Part shown: one piece after another, positions 46,801 to 55,193 of the stretch
Layout of the letters: the number at the start of each line of letters is the position of its first letter
Position numbering within the stretch: the stretch's first letter is position 1
Assembly: GCA_044507065.1 (NCBI GenBank)
Contig: JBIQJY010000006.1
Location: 1-64,000 of the forward strand
Direction of reading: 5' to 3'
DNA: 64,000 bases
Source of the DNA: SCN-69-37 sp044507065
Lineage (GTDB): Bacteria; Acidobacteriota; Vicinamibacteria; Vicinamibacterales; SCN-69-37
Notes under the pieces: generated by a model
The model's input: the letters and a program-made list of their open reading frames with translations, nothing else
Databases searched by the model: none
Told to the model about the DNA's origin: nothing
Position numbers and translations under genes: made by a program

Positions 46801-48032
46801 CGGGCCCCTTCGATGCGCCGCGTCTCACCGGCGAGGCGACGGTCGCCGACGGCCGGTTGCGCCCGCTCGAGTCGCCCCACAGCCTCGAGGCGCTCAACGG
46901 GCGCATCACGTTCGGTGCCAACGCCGTCAACCTCGAGCGGATGACGGGGCGCATCGGCAGCGGTGACGTGACGTTCGGCGGCAGCATTGCGCTCGACGGC
47001 TACGCCGTCTCGGAGTTCAACCTCACCGCGCGCGGACGGTCGATGCGCCTTCGGTATCCGGAGGGCTTCAACTCCACGGTCGACATGAATCTGCTGCTCA
47101 CCGGCCCGCTCCACGCGCCGGTGGCCACCGGCACGATCGACGTGTTGCGCGTGGCGTTCGCCGGTACGACACAGGGCAGCGGCCTGTTCGGCCTGCCCAC
47201 CGGAGGCAGCACGTCGTCGGTCGGCTCGCCGTCGCTCGCCCCGGCGAGCCAGGGGACCGGCCTGGCGCTCGATATCCAGGTCGTTGCGCCGCGCATGCCG
47301 TTCATCAACAACAACGATGCGCGGATCGAAGGCACCGCCGACCTGCGGGTGCGCGGCACGTTCGATGCGCCCACGATCGACGGCCGTATCGATATCGTGG
47401 GCGGCGAGGTGGTCTTCAACGGCAATCGGTTCTACCTGCGCGAAGGCGGCGTGAACTTCCTGCCCAACCAGGCCGATCCCGTCTTCGACCTGGCGGCCGA
47501 GACGCGCGTGCGCGCCGCGGGGCAGACGTTCACCGTGAACGTCACGGCGGGCGGCACGCTGGGCAGTGCGAGCGTGCAGGTGCAGTCGGACCCGTGGCTG
47601 CCCGAAAGCGACGTCTACTCCCTGCTGATGGGCGGCATCCCCGATCTCGGGATGGCCGAGGAGCGCTCGCTGCGAGCCACGCAGGAGATGCAGCAGCAGA
47701 TGCTGCAGACGGTTGGCGCCGCGCTGCTGGCCCAGCCGATCACCTCGCGGGTCGGCAACGTCGTCGAACGCACGGGCGCTGTCGATACCGTGCAGATTAC
47801 GCCCGTGCTGCTCGGCGAGCAGGCGTTCCAGCAGGTGAATCCCATGGCCCGAATCACGTTCGGCAAACGGATTTCCCCGCGGGTATACCTCACCTATTCG
47901 CGAACGCTGGGCGGGCTCGAGGAAGAGCTGATCATGCTCGAGTACGACCAGAACGACAGGTTGTCCTGGGTCCTTTCGCGCAACGAAGACCGGACGTTCG
48001 CGCTCGATTTCCGCATCCGGTACGTCTTCTGA
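43899..48032 (+). CDS. tamB: TamB-like translocation/assembly protein (DUF490)
   Basis: The 1377-residue protein has an N-terminal membrane anchor (about residues 35-55) and a long periplasmic region of repeated beta-strand segments forming the TamB-type groove. The C-terminal about 350 residues are the DUF490 domain (GRIDIVGGEVVFNGNRFYL, VTAGGTLGSASVQVQSDPWL, PESDVYSLLMGGIP). TamB-family proteins span the periplasm and move phospholipids or assist outer-membrane protein assembly. It starts at GTG 43899; its stop overlaps the Omp85 gene (TGATG). The pairing with an Omp85 protein mirrors TamA-TamB. Confidence 0.9.
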   Translation: MSEAPPPPEDTAVEAQGTDRSARRRRHVILRWMRRALAVVVAITAAVVVSFFTMDLGRFPQIKRMAEEQGSRFLDRPLHIGRISARITPGAFTIEDIVIEGRTPQDRPFMTIDRVRVNVPWWTIFRREVHLNLRLDGWAMVVESWDGGHNVPRLTGPPRPPRTGPRTFTTTVDYAFAHGGHFIYEDHATPWSVVAPNLTFDFARATALQEYVGRVGFKGGVVQIQDYQPMATDLEARFALDGSIVRLRHIDLIADGSVSQVNGMVDMSQWPNQIYNVTSRVDFARMKELFFTRETWRLAGESAFVGQFALGRDGVRDLTGRFTSDAAVVNDLAFTNLDGTLTWKPELFAVTHAEADLMGGRTTFTYSLSPLGTPNPATASFDASYAGVELFELDRLMGLRGLRLAGTADGTLSLAWPNGSMSSGRRGSGRTSITPLPGTPPLAPEGLPDVPLVAAFEPQPFDSSPRSTPLAIGASLEYTFEPGGITFADSRVATSHSNIAFSGRMAPDGSNVFPFHVTSHDWQESDRLLAAIMTAVSGPTRAIEVGGRGRFDGVMTGAFSSPRIEGHFDGESMRVWDVTWGTATADLVIERGYVDITNSHITRDGGTITSDGRFALGFRNDDAEEIRAHVRLTGWPVSDLRHAFGLDDWSMDGTIGETDLDLSGQYRNMFGSGSIRIDDGRAWGERFEVATADLELEGTGMRVHRLEIQKGPGRVSGAAHVGWDGTYAFNAEGVGVAVESLDNFRLEETPLTGRLRFRATGAGEFESPTYSFDASIGDLFVGDEGIGAVTGRVAIANETMTIERLVAASSRLQVVGTGTIGFDERYTSDLRLRFQETALDPYLKFAMTTDISPYTRAVVGGTLSVAGPLAEPLELTVDTVVDEATLTLYDYDLTNNGPIHLRFADGRLGIESLELRGSDTNLSLGGSADARGRTFDLAASGDASLSILQLFFQGLTSTGAARLNARLSGPFDAPRLTGEATVADGRLRPLESPHSLEALNGRITFGANAVNLERMTGRIGSGDVTFGGSIALDGYAVSEFNLTARGRSMRLRYPEGFNSTVDMNLLLTGPLHAPVATGTIDVLRVAFAGTTQGSGLFGLPTGGSTSSVGSPSLAPASQGTGLALDIQVVAPRMPFINNNDARIEGTADLRVRGTFDAPTIDGRIDIVGGEVVFNGNRFYLREGGVNFLPNQADPVFDLAAETRVRAAGQTFTVNVTAGGTLGSASVQVQSDPWLPESDVYSLLMGGIPDLGMAEERSLRATQEMQQQMLQTVGAALLAQPITSRVGNVVERTGAVDTVQITPVLLGEQAFQQVNPMARITFGKRISPRVYLTYSRTLGGLEEELIMLEYDQNDRLSWVLSRNEDRTFALDFRIRYVF

Positions 48033-50962
48033 TGGGATTCCGGCGCCTCTGCCATGCCGCGGTCGTCGTGGCGCTGCTCGTGCCGGCCATGGCCGTCGGC
48101 CAGACGCCCGCCGACGTTATCGGTCAGCGGGTGGTGGGCCTTCGGTTCGAGGTGGAGGGGCGCGTCGATACCACGCCGACGCTCGTCGAGTTGTCGGCCG
48201 TCCGCGTTGGCGAGCCGCTGCGACGCGAGGACACGCGCGCCACGATCGCCCGCCTCGACGGATTGGGGCGGTACGAGGGCATCGCGGTGGACGCCCTCCC
48301 GGTCGAGGGCGGTGTCGAGGTGATCTTCCGCCTGACGCCGCGCCATCCGATCACCTCGCTCGACATCGTCGGAAACACCGGGATTCCGGCGTCGACGCTG
48401 CGTCGGCTGCTGCAGCAGCGGTACGGTGGCGTGCCGACGTCGGCGCGGATCTCGGCGGTCGAGAGCGTCACGGCGCAGTTCCTGCGCGACGAGGGATATC
48501 TCGATGCCCGCGTGACGGGTCGAACGGAACTGACGCACGATCCCGATGCCGCCTCGTTGATTCTCGACATCGAAGCCGGGCCGCAGGCTGCCATCCGCTC
48601 GGTGGACGTGCGCGGCGTCTCGCCGCTCTCGGTCGAGGAAGTCGTCCGTCGGTCGCGGACCGGCGTGGGCCAGCCCTATCGCCCGCGGCAGATCGAGGCG
48701 GCACTGACCGAGATCGAGGAAGACCTGCGCCGTCGCGGTCACTACGAGGCCCAGTTGACGATGCAGGTATCGGTCGAGGCGCTCGACGGGGTGGCCATCC
48801 TCATTGGCGTGGATGCCGGGCCGCGCGTCGAAGTGCGCGTTACGCCGCAGGGGGCGCTGCCAGGCCGCGTCGACGAACTGATTCCGCTGCGCGCCGCCGG
48901 GTCGGCCGATGAGGATCTGCTGGAGGATTCCCGGGCACGTATCGAGCGTGCCCTCCGCGCCCAGGGCTACTGGCGGGCGCGCGCACCGTTCACCCGCAGC
49001 ACCGAGCAGAACGGGGCGTTGCTCGTGATTACGTTCACGATCGATCGCGGCCCGCGCTACTACGTCGAGCGCATCGACCTCCCCGAAGGCACGTCGATGC
49101 CGGCGGCCGACATCCGTGAACTCATCGGCATGCGGCCGGGCGACGTGTTCGACGAAGACCGATTTCTGGTCGGCCTCTCGCGGGTCGTCGACGCCTACCG
49201 TCGCGCCGGTCACTACGCGGTCCGCGCCGAGCCGACCTACGAGGATGTCGCGGGCGGATCCGCGTCGAGGGCCTCCGTCATCCTGCATCCCACCATTACC
49301 GAAGGGCCGGCCGGCATCCTCGAGGCCGTGAACTTTTCGCTGGCGGGGACGCCGCTGGTGTCGGAAGCGACGCTGCTCGACGTCATGACGTCGCGCGTCG
49401 GACAGCCGTACGTCGAGCAGGAAGCCGCCCGCGATCTGTCGGCCATGCGCGCGCTGTACCTCGACCGCGGGTTCCCCTCGGCCGCCGTTGCCGTCGACCC
49501 GGTGTTCTCGGAGGACGGGCGTTCGGTCACGCTCAACGTGCAGGCGAGCGAAGGGACACGCGTGCTCATCGGCGATATCTCCGTCGTCGGCAACGAGCGG
49601 ATCGCCACACGCGTGATTCTCGATGAACTGCGCCTCACGCCGGGCCAGCCGGCCGGCACGACCGCGCTCGACGAGGCCCGACGGCGGCTGATCGACATGG
49701 GCGTGTTTCGCCGCATCACGCTCTCGGTGGCGGACCGGGCGCCGGGCGAATCGATCGGGCACGTGATCGTCAACGTGGTCGAGGCGCCGCCGACCGCGGC
49801 GGGGATCGCCGCGGGTCTCGAGGCGTCGCGTTACACGCGCGGGTTCACCGACCGGCTCGAGTTCGCACCGCGCGGGTCGTTCGAGATCAGCCGGCGCAGC
49901 CTGGGCGGCCGCAACCGGACGATCAGCTTCTTCTCGCGCGTGAGCCTCAGGCGTGACGACCCCGATCCCGAGGATGCCGCCGATCCAGATGCGTCGGGGG
50001 ATACGCTGGGGTTCACCGAGTACCGGGTGGCTGGCACGTTCCAGGAACGGCACGCGTTCCGGTCGGACACCGATCTGCTGCTGGGTCTCGCATCGGAGCA
50101 GGGGCATCGCACGAACTTCAATTTCATCCGCCAGCGCGCCAACGCCGAAGCCCTGCGCCAGCTGGGCGATGACCTGTCAGTGTCGGGTCGCTATGCGCTG
50201 GAGTTCACGCGGCTGTCGAACCTGCGCATCAGCGAAAGCGACAGGCCGCTGATCGACCGGCTGTTCCCGCAGGTCCGACTGTCGATGCTCTCGAGCGGCA
50301 TCTCCTGGGACCGGCGCGACAATCCGATCGATCCCACGCGCGGCACGTTCGTGACGGCGGACATCGAGGCGGCCGCGCGCACGATCGGATCGCAGGTCGG
50401 CTACCTGAAGGCCTTCTTCCAGACCTCGGTTTTTCGGGGCGTCGACGCCGGGGCGAGGACCGTGGTCGCCGGGCGAGCCATGATGGGCCTCGCGCGCGGC
50501 TTCGAACGTGTGGTGGAAGTGGTGGATCCGGTCACGGGCCTCGTCACCCAGGCAGCCGTCGAGGATCTGCCGGCCAGTCAGCGATTCTTTGGCGGTGGCG
50601 CCACGACGGTCCGCGGGTTCCAGCTGGACCGCCTTGGCGTCGAAGAGATCCTCACGCCAGAGGGCCTGTCACGCGGCGGCAACGGCATCGTGGTGTTGAA
50701 CGTCGAGGTGCGGCGCATCCTGACGCGGCTGTACGGGCGCGACCTGGGCGTCGTGGCGTTCCTCGACGGCGGCAACGTGTTTGCGCGGGCCACCGACGTG
50801 GATTTCACGCGGCTGCGTGCGGCACCGGGCTTCGGCCTGCGTTACGACTCGCCGCTCGGACCGCTGCGGCTGGACTTCGGCTTCAAGATACGCCCGAAGA
50901 CATTCGACGGCCGCCGTGAGAACGGATGGGAGTATCACCTCAGCATCGGGGAGGCGTTCTGA
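48032..50962 (+). CDS. Omp85/BamA-family outer-membrane protein with seven POTRA-like repeats
   Basis: The 976-residue protein has a signal peptide (cut near AVGQ), seven POTRA-like repeats at about 24-104, 105-183, 184-263, 264-340, 341-425, 426-508 and 509-586, and a beta-barrel from about 587 to the terminal Phe. The barrel contains VRGF, the conserved RGF of loop L6. BamA usually has five POTRAs and TamA three. ATG 48032 overlaps the tamB stop, and the next gene overlaps this stop (TGATG). It likely inserts barrel proteins or partners TamB; whether it is the cell's main BamA is unknown. Confidence 0.9.
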   Translation: MGFRRLCHAAVVVALLVPAMAVGQTPADVIGQRVVGLRFEVEGRVDTTPTLVELSAVRVGEPLRREDTRATIARLDGLGRYEGIAVDALPVEGGVEVIFRLTPRHPITSLDIVGNTGIPASTLRRLLQQRYGGVPTSARISAVESVTAQFLRDEGYLDARVTGRTELTHDPDAASLILDIEAGPQAAIRSVDVRGVSPLSVEEVVRRSRTGVGQPYRPRQIEAALTEIEEDLRRRGHYEAQLTMQVSVEALDGVAILIGVDAGPRVEVRVTPQGALPGRVDELIPLRAAGSADEDLLEDSRARIERALRAQGYWRARAPFTRSTEQNGALLVITFTIDRGPRYYVERIDLPEGTSMPAADIRELIGMRPGDVFDEDRFLVGLSRVVDAYRRAGHYAVRAEPTYEDVAGGSASRASVILHPTITEGPAGILEAVNFSLAGTPLVSEATLLDVMTSRVGQPYVEQEAARDLSAMRALYLDRGFPSAAVAVDPVFSEDGRSVTLNVQASEGTRVLIGDISVVGNERIATRVILDELRLTPGQPAGTTALDEARRRLIDMGVFRRITLSVADRAPGESIGHVIVNVVEAPPTAAGIAAGLEASRYTRGFTDRLEFAPRGSFEISRRSLGGRNRTISFFSRVSLRRDDPDPEDAADPDASGDTLGFTEYRVAGTFQERHAFRSDTDLLLGLASEQGHRTNFNFIRQRANAEALRQLGDDLSVSGRYALEFTRLSNLRISESDRPLIDRLFPQVRLSMLSSGISWDRRDNPIDPTRGTFVTADIEAAARTIGSQVGYLKAFFQTSVFRGVDAGARTVVAGRAMMGLARGFERVVEVVDPVTGLVTQAAVEDLPASQRFFGGGATTVRGFQLDRLGVEEILTPEGLSRGGNGIVVLNVEVRRILTRLYGRDLGVVAFLDGGNVFARATDVDFTRLRAAPGFGLRYDSPLGPLRLDFGFKIRPKTFDGRRENGWEYHLSIGEAF

Positions 50963-51468
50963 TGACCAAGTCGCTCCTTCTGGTTGGCGCGATCGCGTGC
51001 GCGGCCGGTCTGCTGGCCGTACCGCGCATGGCCCAGGCGCAGGTCGAAGTCGATCGCGTGGTGTCGCGAGTGAGCGGCCGCGTCATCACGCTGTCGGACG
51101 TTCGCCAGGCGAGCATGCTTCACCTGGTCGGCGACACGTCGTCGGATGATGCCGTGCTGCGCGCGCTCGAGAACCGGCTGCTGATTCTCGATGAACTCTC
51201 CAGGGCGGCGCCGCTGCCGCCGGCGACCGACGAGGATCTCGGCGCGCGACGCAGCGAATGGCTGGCGGCGCTTGGCGGCGCGGATGCTGGCGCGCTGCTG
51301 GTTCGCGCGGGCATGGGCGAGGCCGATCTGAGCGCCTGGATGCGCGATGACGTCCGCATCAACGCCTACCTGCGTCGGCAGTTCGGCATGCTGACGGGAC
51401 CCGAGCGCGAGAAGGCTACCGCCGACTGGGTGGCCCGGCTCCGACAGCGTGCCGACCTCCAGCCGTGA
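50962..51468 (+). CDS. Exported SurA-N-like chaperone fragment
   Basis: The 168-residue protein has a signal peptide (ending AQAQ) and a region resembling the SurA N-terminal domain: VEVDRVVSRVSGRVITLSDV, then helices (LRALENRLLILDELSRA, YLRRQFGMLTGPEREKA). No parvulin PPIase domain is present. SurA delivers unfolded barrel proteins to Omp85. It starts at ATG 50962, overlapping the Omp85 stop, so a chaperone-like partner is made with its receptor. The identification rests on the N-terminal pattern and context and is moderate. Confidence 0.7.
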   Translation: MTKSLLLVGAIACAAGLLAVPRMAQAQVEVDRVVSRVSGRVITLSDVRQASMLHLVGDTSSDDAVLRALENRLLILDELSRAAPLPPATDEDLGARRSEWLAALGGADAGALLVRAGMGEADLSAWMRDDVRINAYLRRQFGMLTGPEREKATADWVARLRQRADLQP

Positions 51469-51493
51469 CGCGCCGGCCCGACGGCCGACGGTG

Positions 51494-52762
51494 TCAGCGT
51501 CTACGGCGTGCGGCGATCAACTCCCGATAGAGGTCGATCTGGCGCCGGGCGAGTACGGGCCACGCGAAGTCCTGCTCCACGATCTCGCGGCTGCGGTGGC
51601 CCATTTCGACGAGGCGGGACGGGTTCGATGCGGCATCCGCCAGCGCCGTGGCCAGTGCACCCGCATCGTCGGGAGGCACGAGCCAGCCGTTGATACCGTC
51701 GCGGACCTTGTCGGGTAGCCCGCCGGCGCGTGATGCCACGATTGGGCGTCGATGGCCCATCGCTTCGAGCGTCACGAGCGAGCTGCCTTCGTACCGGGTC
51801 GGGTGCACGAATACGGACGCAGCCTCGTACCAGGCATGCAGGTCGGACTCGCTGGCTCGACCTGTCAGCACGAGCCGATCGGCGATGCCGTGGCGTTCGG
51901 CAGCCTGCTCGATCTCACGCCGGTAAGGTCCGGTTCCGACGATCACCCACTTCCATGGCCGATCGGCCAGCCCCGCCTGCGGTGCGGCCCGCCCGAGCGC
52001 CTCGGCCAGAACGTCGAACCCCTTGTTGTATTCGAGGCGTCCCACGCTCAACCAGACGAGGTCGTCGCCGCCGATACCGTAGCGTCCACGAATGAGGCGG
52101 CCCTCGGCGGCCCCGGCCATTGAACCGAGTTCCATCAGGTCGATGCCGTTCGGGACCGTCCACACCTGATCGGGGCGCGGCTTCAGGTGCCGGGCGACCG
52201 TGGGTTCAAGCGCGACGTCGGTGGCGATGATGCGGTCGGCCCGTCGCGCCGCACGCCTGACGGCCCACCGCAGCGGCGTGTAACCGATGCGCTTGAGCGC
52301 CGCCTGGGTGGGCGCCGTGGCGCCGAACTCCTCGAGGCCCTGCGGATTGAGGACGAGCGGCACGGTGTGACGCCCGACCGTGGCGCCGAGCAGGCTGGCC
52401 CCGAATCCGTGGATCAGATCGACTTGCCCGGCGCGCGCCAGCCGCAGTGCGGCACGGCCCGCGCGCAGGCCGTAGAGCAGGTACGACGTGGACCGATCGA
52501 GCACCGTGGTGCCCCGGCGATTCGCGCCGGGAAATGTCAGGTAGGTGACGTGGCGGATGTGGATCCGCGGTGATGCAAACGGATCGTCCGGATGTTCACG
52601 GTTCACCGTGGGCGGCGGAACGATGAGCGTCACGTCGACGTCGTAGCCGGCGAGATGGCGCACGAGGTCGCGGACCGAGCGCTCGAGCCCGCCCGGGCGA
52701 TGCAGCGGCATGACGGCGCGGGCGACGACCGCGACACGCAGGGGCGAGGCGATGTCAGGCAT
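51494..52762 (-). CDS. GT4-type glycosyltransferase
   Basis: The 422-residue protein has two Rossmann lobes of GT-B type. The N-terminal lobe begins RVAVVARAVMPLHRPGGLER. The nucleotide-sugar lobe contains VWLSVGRLEYNKGFDVLAEA and RYEGSSLVTLEAMGHRRPIV, as in GT4. It probably adds a sugar to a surface or capsular glycan at the inner membrane face. It is the last gene of the eight-gene glycan operon and overlaps the upstream glycosyltransferase by 8 bp. Donor and acceptor are unknown. Confidence 0.9.
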   Translation of the reverse strand: MPDIASPLRVAVVARAVMPLHRPGGLERSVRDLVRHLAGYDVDVTLIVPPPTVNREHPDDPFASPRIHIRHVTYLTFPGANRRGTTVLDRSTSYLLYGLRAGRAALRLARAGQVDLIHGFGASLLGATVGRHTVPLVLNPQGLEEFGATAPTQAALKRIGYTPLRWAVRRAARRADRIIATDVALEPTVARHLKPRPDQVWTVPNGIDLMELGSMAGAAEGRLIRGRYGIGGDDLVWLSVGRLEYNKGFDVLAEALGRAAPQAGLADRPWKWVIVGTGPYRREIEQAAERHGIADRLVLTGRASESDLHAWYEAASVFVHPTRYEGSSLVTLEAMGHRRPIVASRAGGLPDKVRDGINGWLVPPDDAGALATALADAASNPSRLVEMGHRSREIVEQDFAWPVLARRQIDLYRELIAARRRR

Positions 52763-54047
52763 CACGTGCCGGGGCGGAAGTCGATGCCAGGACCTGTCGG
52801 TAGACGCCTTCGATACGCGCGACGACGTGGGTGGCGGCGAAGCGCTCGTGTACGTCGACACGCGCCGAGGCGCCAAGCGTGCGGCGCATGCCGGCATCAT
52901 CGACCATCGTGCGGAGGTCGCGCGCGAACCCGTCGACGTCATCGGAGAGCAGGCCCGTCATCCGGTGACGGACGATGTCGGTGGTGCCCCCGGTGTTCAT
53001 GGCAACGATGGGAGCGCCGAGTGCGGCAGCTTCGATCAGCACCCGACTGAGCGACTCCGGCCCATAGGAGGGAAACGCGAGCACCGCGGCGTGCTGCATC
53101 CACGCCCAGACCGACGTGCGGTCGAGCCATCCGGTCACCCGCACGTCGAGGCGCAGCTGACGTGCCTGCGCCTCGATGCTCCCGCGCAGCGGGCCGTCAC
53201 CCACCATCACGAGCGGCCACGGAATGCGGGCGCGGGCAAGGGCCGGCAGCAGGTACTGGACGCCCTTGTTGGTCGCCAGCTTGCCCACATAGAGGAGATA
53301 GGGCCCGGCCTGCGGCGACGTCGAGTGCATGAACGCCTGGTCGAGCGCATCCATGTCAATGGGGTTCGGAATCGTGTGCAGCGACGCCGCCGGGAGTTCG
53401 GGTGCGCGCTCGAGCAGGTCGCGTGCGATGGCCGAGCTGACGGCGATGACGGCGCTCGCCTGGGCGAGCGTCTGACGCTTGGTCGACAGGTTCGCGCGCA
53501 TGTAGGGAATCAGCGGCCAGGCTGCCAGATGCGCAGCGCCCGCGCGCGGGCGGATACAGCGCGTCATCATGCCGGCCGAACAACCGGGACAGAGTTTCGG
53601 CTGCGACGGGTCGTAGATCAAGTCCGACCAGTAGCAGACCGGCCAGTAGTCGCGCACGGTGGCGACGACAGGGGTGCCTGAGCGGCGCGCCGCGCGAATG
53701 GACGGCACCGTGGTCATGACGTGCTGCGCGTGGACGATGTCAACGGGCTGCGCGGACTGGCGGTCGGCGAGCCACCCGTCGAGCCGCGACCAGAGCCGTT
53801 CGTTCTTGATCACGTTGCGCACGAACGGCACCCGCGGTGCGCGCAACTCGATGTTGGTGACGGGCACGCCGTCGTAGTCGGTCTCCGACACCGCGTGCCG
53901 TTCGGTCACGACCGTGCGGACGACATCCACCTCGTGGCCGCGCGACAGCAGACCGCGCACGAGTTCCCACGTGCTCCAGCCGCTGCCGCCGCAATGGGGC
54001 GGAAACGAGTCGGTCACGACACGGACGCGCAGGGGCCGGCCAGTCAT
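52755..54047 (-). CDS. GT4-type glycosyltransferase
   Basis: The 430-residue protein starts at ATG 54047 (MTGRPLRVRVVTDSFPPHCG). The GT-B C-terminal lobe has YLLYVGKLATNKGVQYLLPA and PESLSRVLIEAAALGAPIVA. A cluster of cysteines at about 165-185 (WPVCYWSDL, LCPGCSAGMMTRC) could bind metal, an unusual feature also seen in some GT4 enzymes. It overlaps its neighbours by 4 and 8 bp, so it is in the middle of the operon. Longer open frame upstream is a shadow of the previous gene. Confidence 0.88.
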   Translation of the reverse strand: MTGRPLRVRVVTDSFPPHCGGSGWSTWELVRGLLSRGHEVDVVRTVVTERHAVSETDYDGVPVTNIELRAPRVPFVRNVIKNERLWSRLDGWLADRQSAQPVDIVHAQHVMTTVPSIRAARRSGTPVVATVRDYWPVCYWSDLIYDPSQPKLCPGCSAGMMTRCIRPRAGAAHLAAWPLIPYMRANLSTKRQTLAQASAVIAVSSAIARDLLERAPELPAASLHTIPNPIDMDALDQAFMHSTSPQAGPYLLYVGKLATNKGVQYLLPALARARIPWPLVMVGDGPLRGSIEAQARQLRLDVRVTGWLDRTSVWAWMQHAAVLAFPSYGPESLSRVLIEAAALGAPIVAMNTGGTTDIVRHRMTGLLSDDVDGFARDLRTMVDDAGMRRTLGASARVDVHERFAATHVVARIEGVYRQVLASTSAPARDA

Positions 54048-55192
54048 CGCCCGCGGGCCAGGGCGCGCAGCCGCCGATCGAGCATGGCGCAGTGGGCGCG
54101 CCAGCTGAAGTCCCTGACTACGCGCGCGCGCGCGGCGGCGGCCATCCGTTGCCGCACGTCGGCGTCGGCCAGGTAGACGAGTGCGCGATCGAGCGCGCGG
54201 GGATCCCGCGAGTCGTAGAGCATGCCCTCGGTGCGATGCTCCACGAGTCGCTTGAGGCGCGGAAGGGCCGGCGCCACCACGGGGAGTCCCACGGCCATGT
54301 ACTCGAAAATCTTGAGCGGCGACCAGTAGAAACCGAGTCGAAGCGGTGCGTGCTTGATCGGATCGAACGGCGCGACGCCGATGTCGGCGGCTGCCAGTGC
54401 GGCCGGCAGGGCGCTGTGGGGCAGCGCGCCGGTAAATGTCACGCCCGGGAGGTCGCGTGCCGCACGCTCGGCAGCGCCGCGCTCCGGACCATCGCCGATG
54501 AAAACGGCACCAAACCGGTTGTCGCCGGCCTGGTGCAGGCGTGCGAGCGCCGCCGACAGGTGCACCGCGCCGTGCCACGAGCGAAAGGCCCCGGCAAACA
54601 CGCAGATGATCCGGTCGTCGGTGCGCGTGAACGGCACGTGGCCCGCCGCGTCCGGCGAAAAGTGGTCGACGTCGGCGCCCCACTCGATCTCGAGGACACG
54701 ACGGCGTTCCACCCACGGCGGGAGGATGTCGTGGGACGTCGTGACGAACAGGTCGACACGCCGGCAAATCCGATCGCGCCAGCGTCGCATGGGCTCGAAG
54801 AGCATGGCCTTGTCGATGCGCGACTTGAGCGATCCGGGATAGTCGATGATTGGTGCGTTGACCTCGAGCACCGCAGGCAGGCCCAGCCGATCGGCGGCCA
54901 TGACGCCCTCGCCGCCGAAGTTGTAGTACCGCTCCATCACCACGTCGGCGCCGACAGCGCGTGCCAGCCCGACGACCGCGTTCGTTCGTGCCCACCGCAG
55001 TTCCGATCGGCCGAGAGGCGGCCCCATGGCATGCCAGTGCACGGCGCCGGCCGGCCAATCGCCGCCCGGCTGCGTCGCGACGTGCACCTCGTGGCCGAGC
55101 GCGGCCAGGCCTTCGGCCACGGCCTGCACGTGGACCGATCCGCCGAGTGTCCCGGGCACGTGCTGATCGAGCGCGGCGTAGAGGATCCGCAC
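54044..55192 (-). CDS. GT4-type glycosyltransferase
   Basis: The 382-residue protein begins MRILYAALDQHVPGTLGGSV, with the glycine-rich donor-side loop of GT-B enzymes. The C-terminal lobe has RIICVFAGAFRSWHGAVHLS and SPLKIFEYMAVGLPVVAPAL. It resembles GT4 enzymes making exopolysaccharide. It starts one base after the methyltransferase gene and overlaps the next glycosyltransferase (ATGA). Substrate unknown. Confidence 0.88.
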   Translation of the reverse strand: MRILYAALDQHVPGTLGGSVHVQAVAEGLAALGHEVHVATQPGGDWPAGAVHWHAMGPPLGRSELRWARTNAVVGLARAVGADVVMERYYNFGGEGVMAADRLGLPAVLEVNAPIIDYPGSLKSRIDKAMLFEPMRRWRDRICRRVDLFVTTSHDILPPWVERRRVLEIEWGADVDHFSPDAAGHVPFTRTDDRIICVFAGAFRSWHGAVHLSAALARLHQAGDNRFGAVFIGDGPERGAAERAARDLPGVTFTGALPHSALPAALAAADIGVAPFDPIKHAPLRLGFYWSPLKIFEYMAVGLPVVAPALPRLKRLVEHRTEGMLYDSRDPRALDRALVYLADADVRQRMAAAARARVVRDFSWRAHCAMLDRRLRALARGR

Positions 55193-55193
55193 G

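Noticed and set aside
47894..50107. 737-codon minus-strand frame across tamB and the Omp85 gene
   Set aside because: It is a shadow of the real plus-strand genes with Arg/His/Asp bias and no motif.
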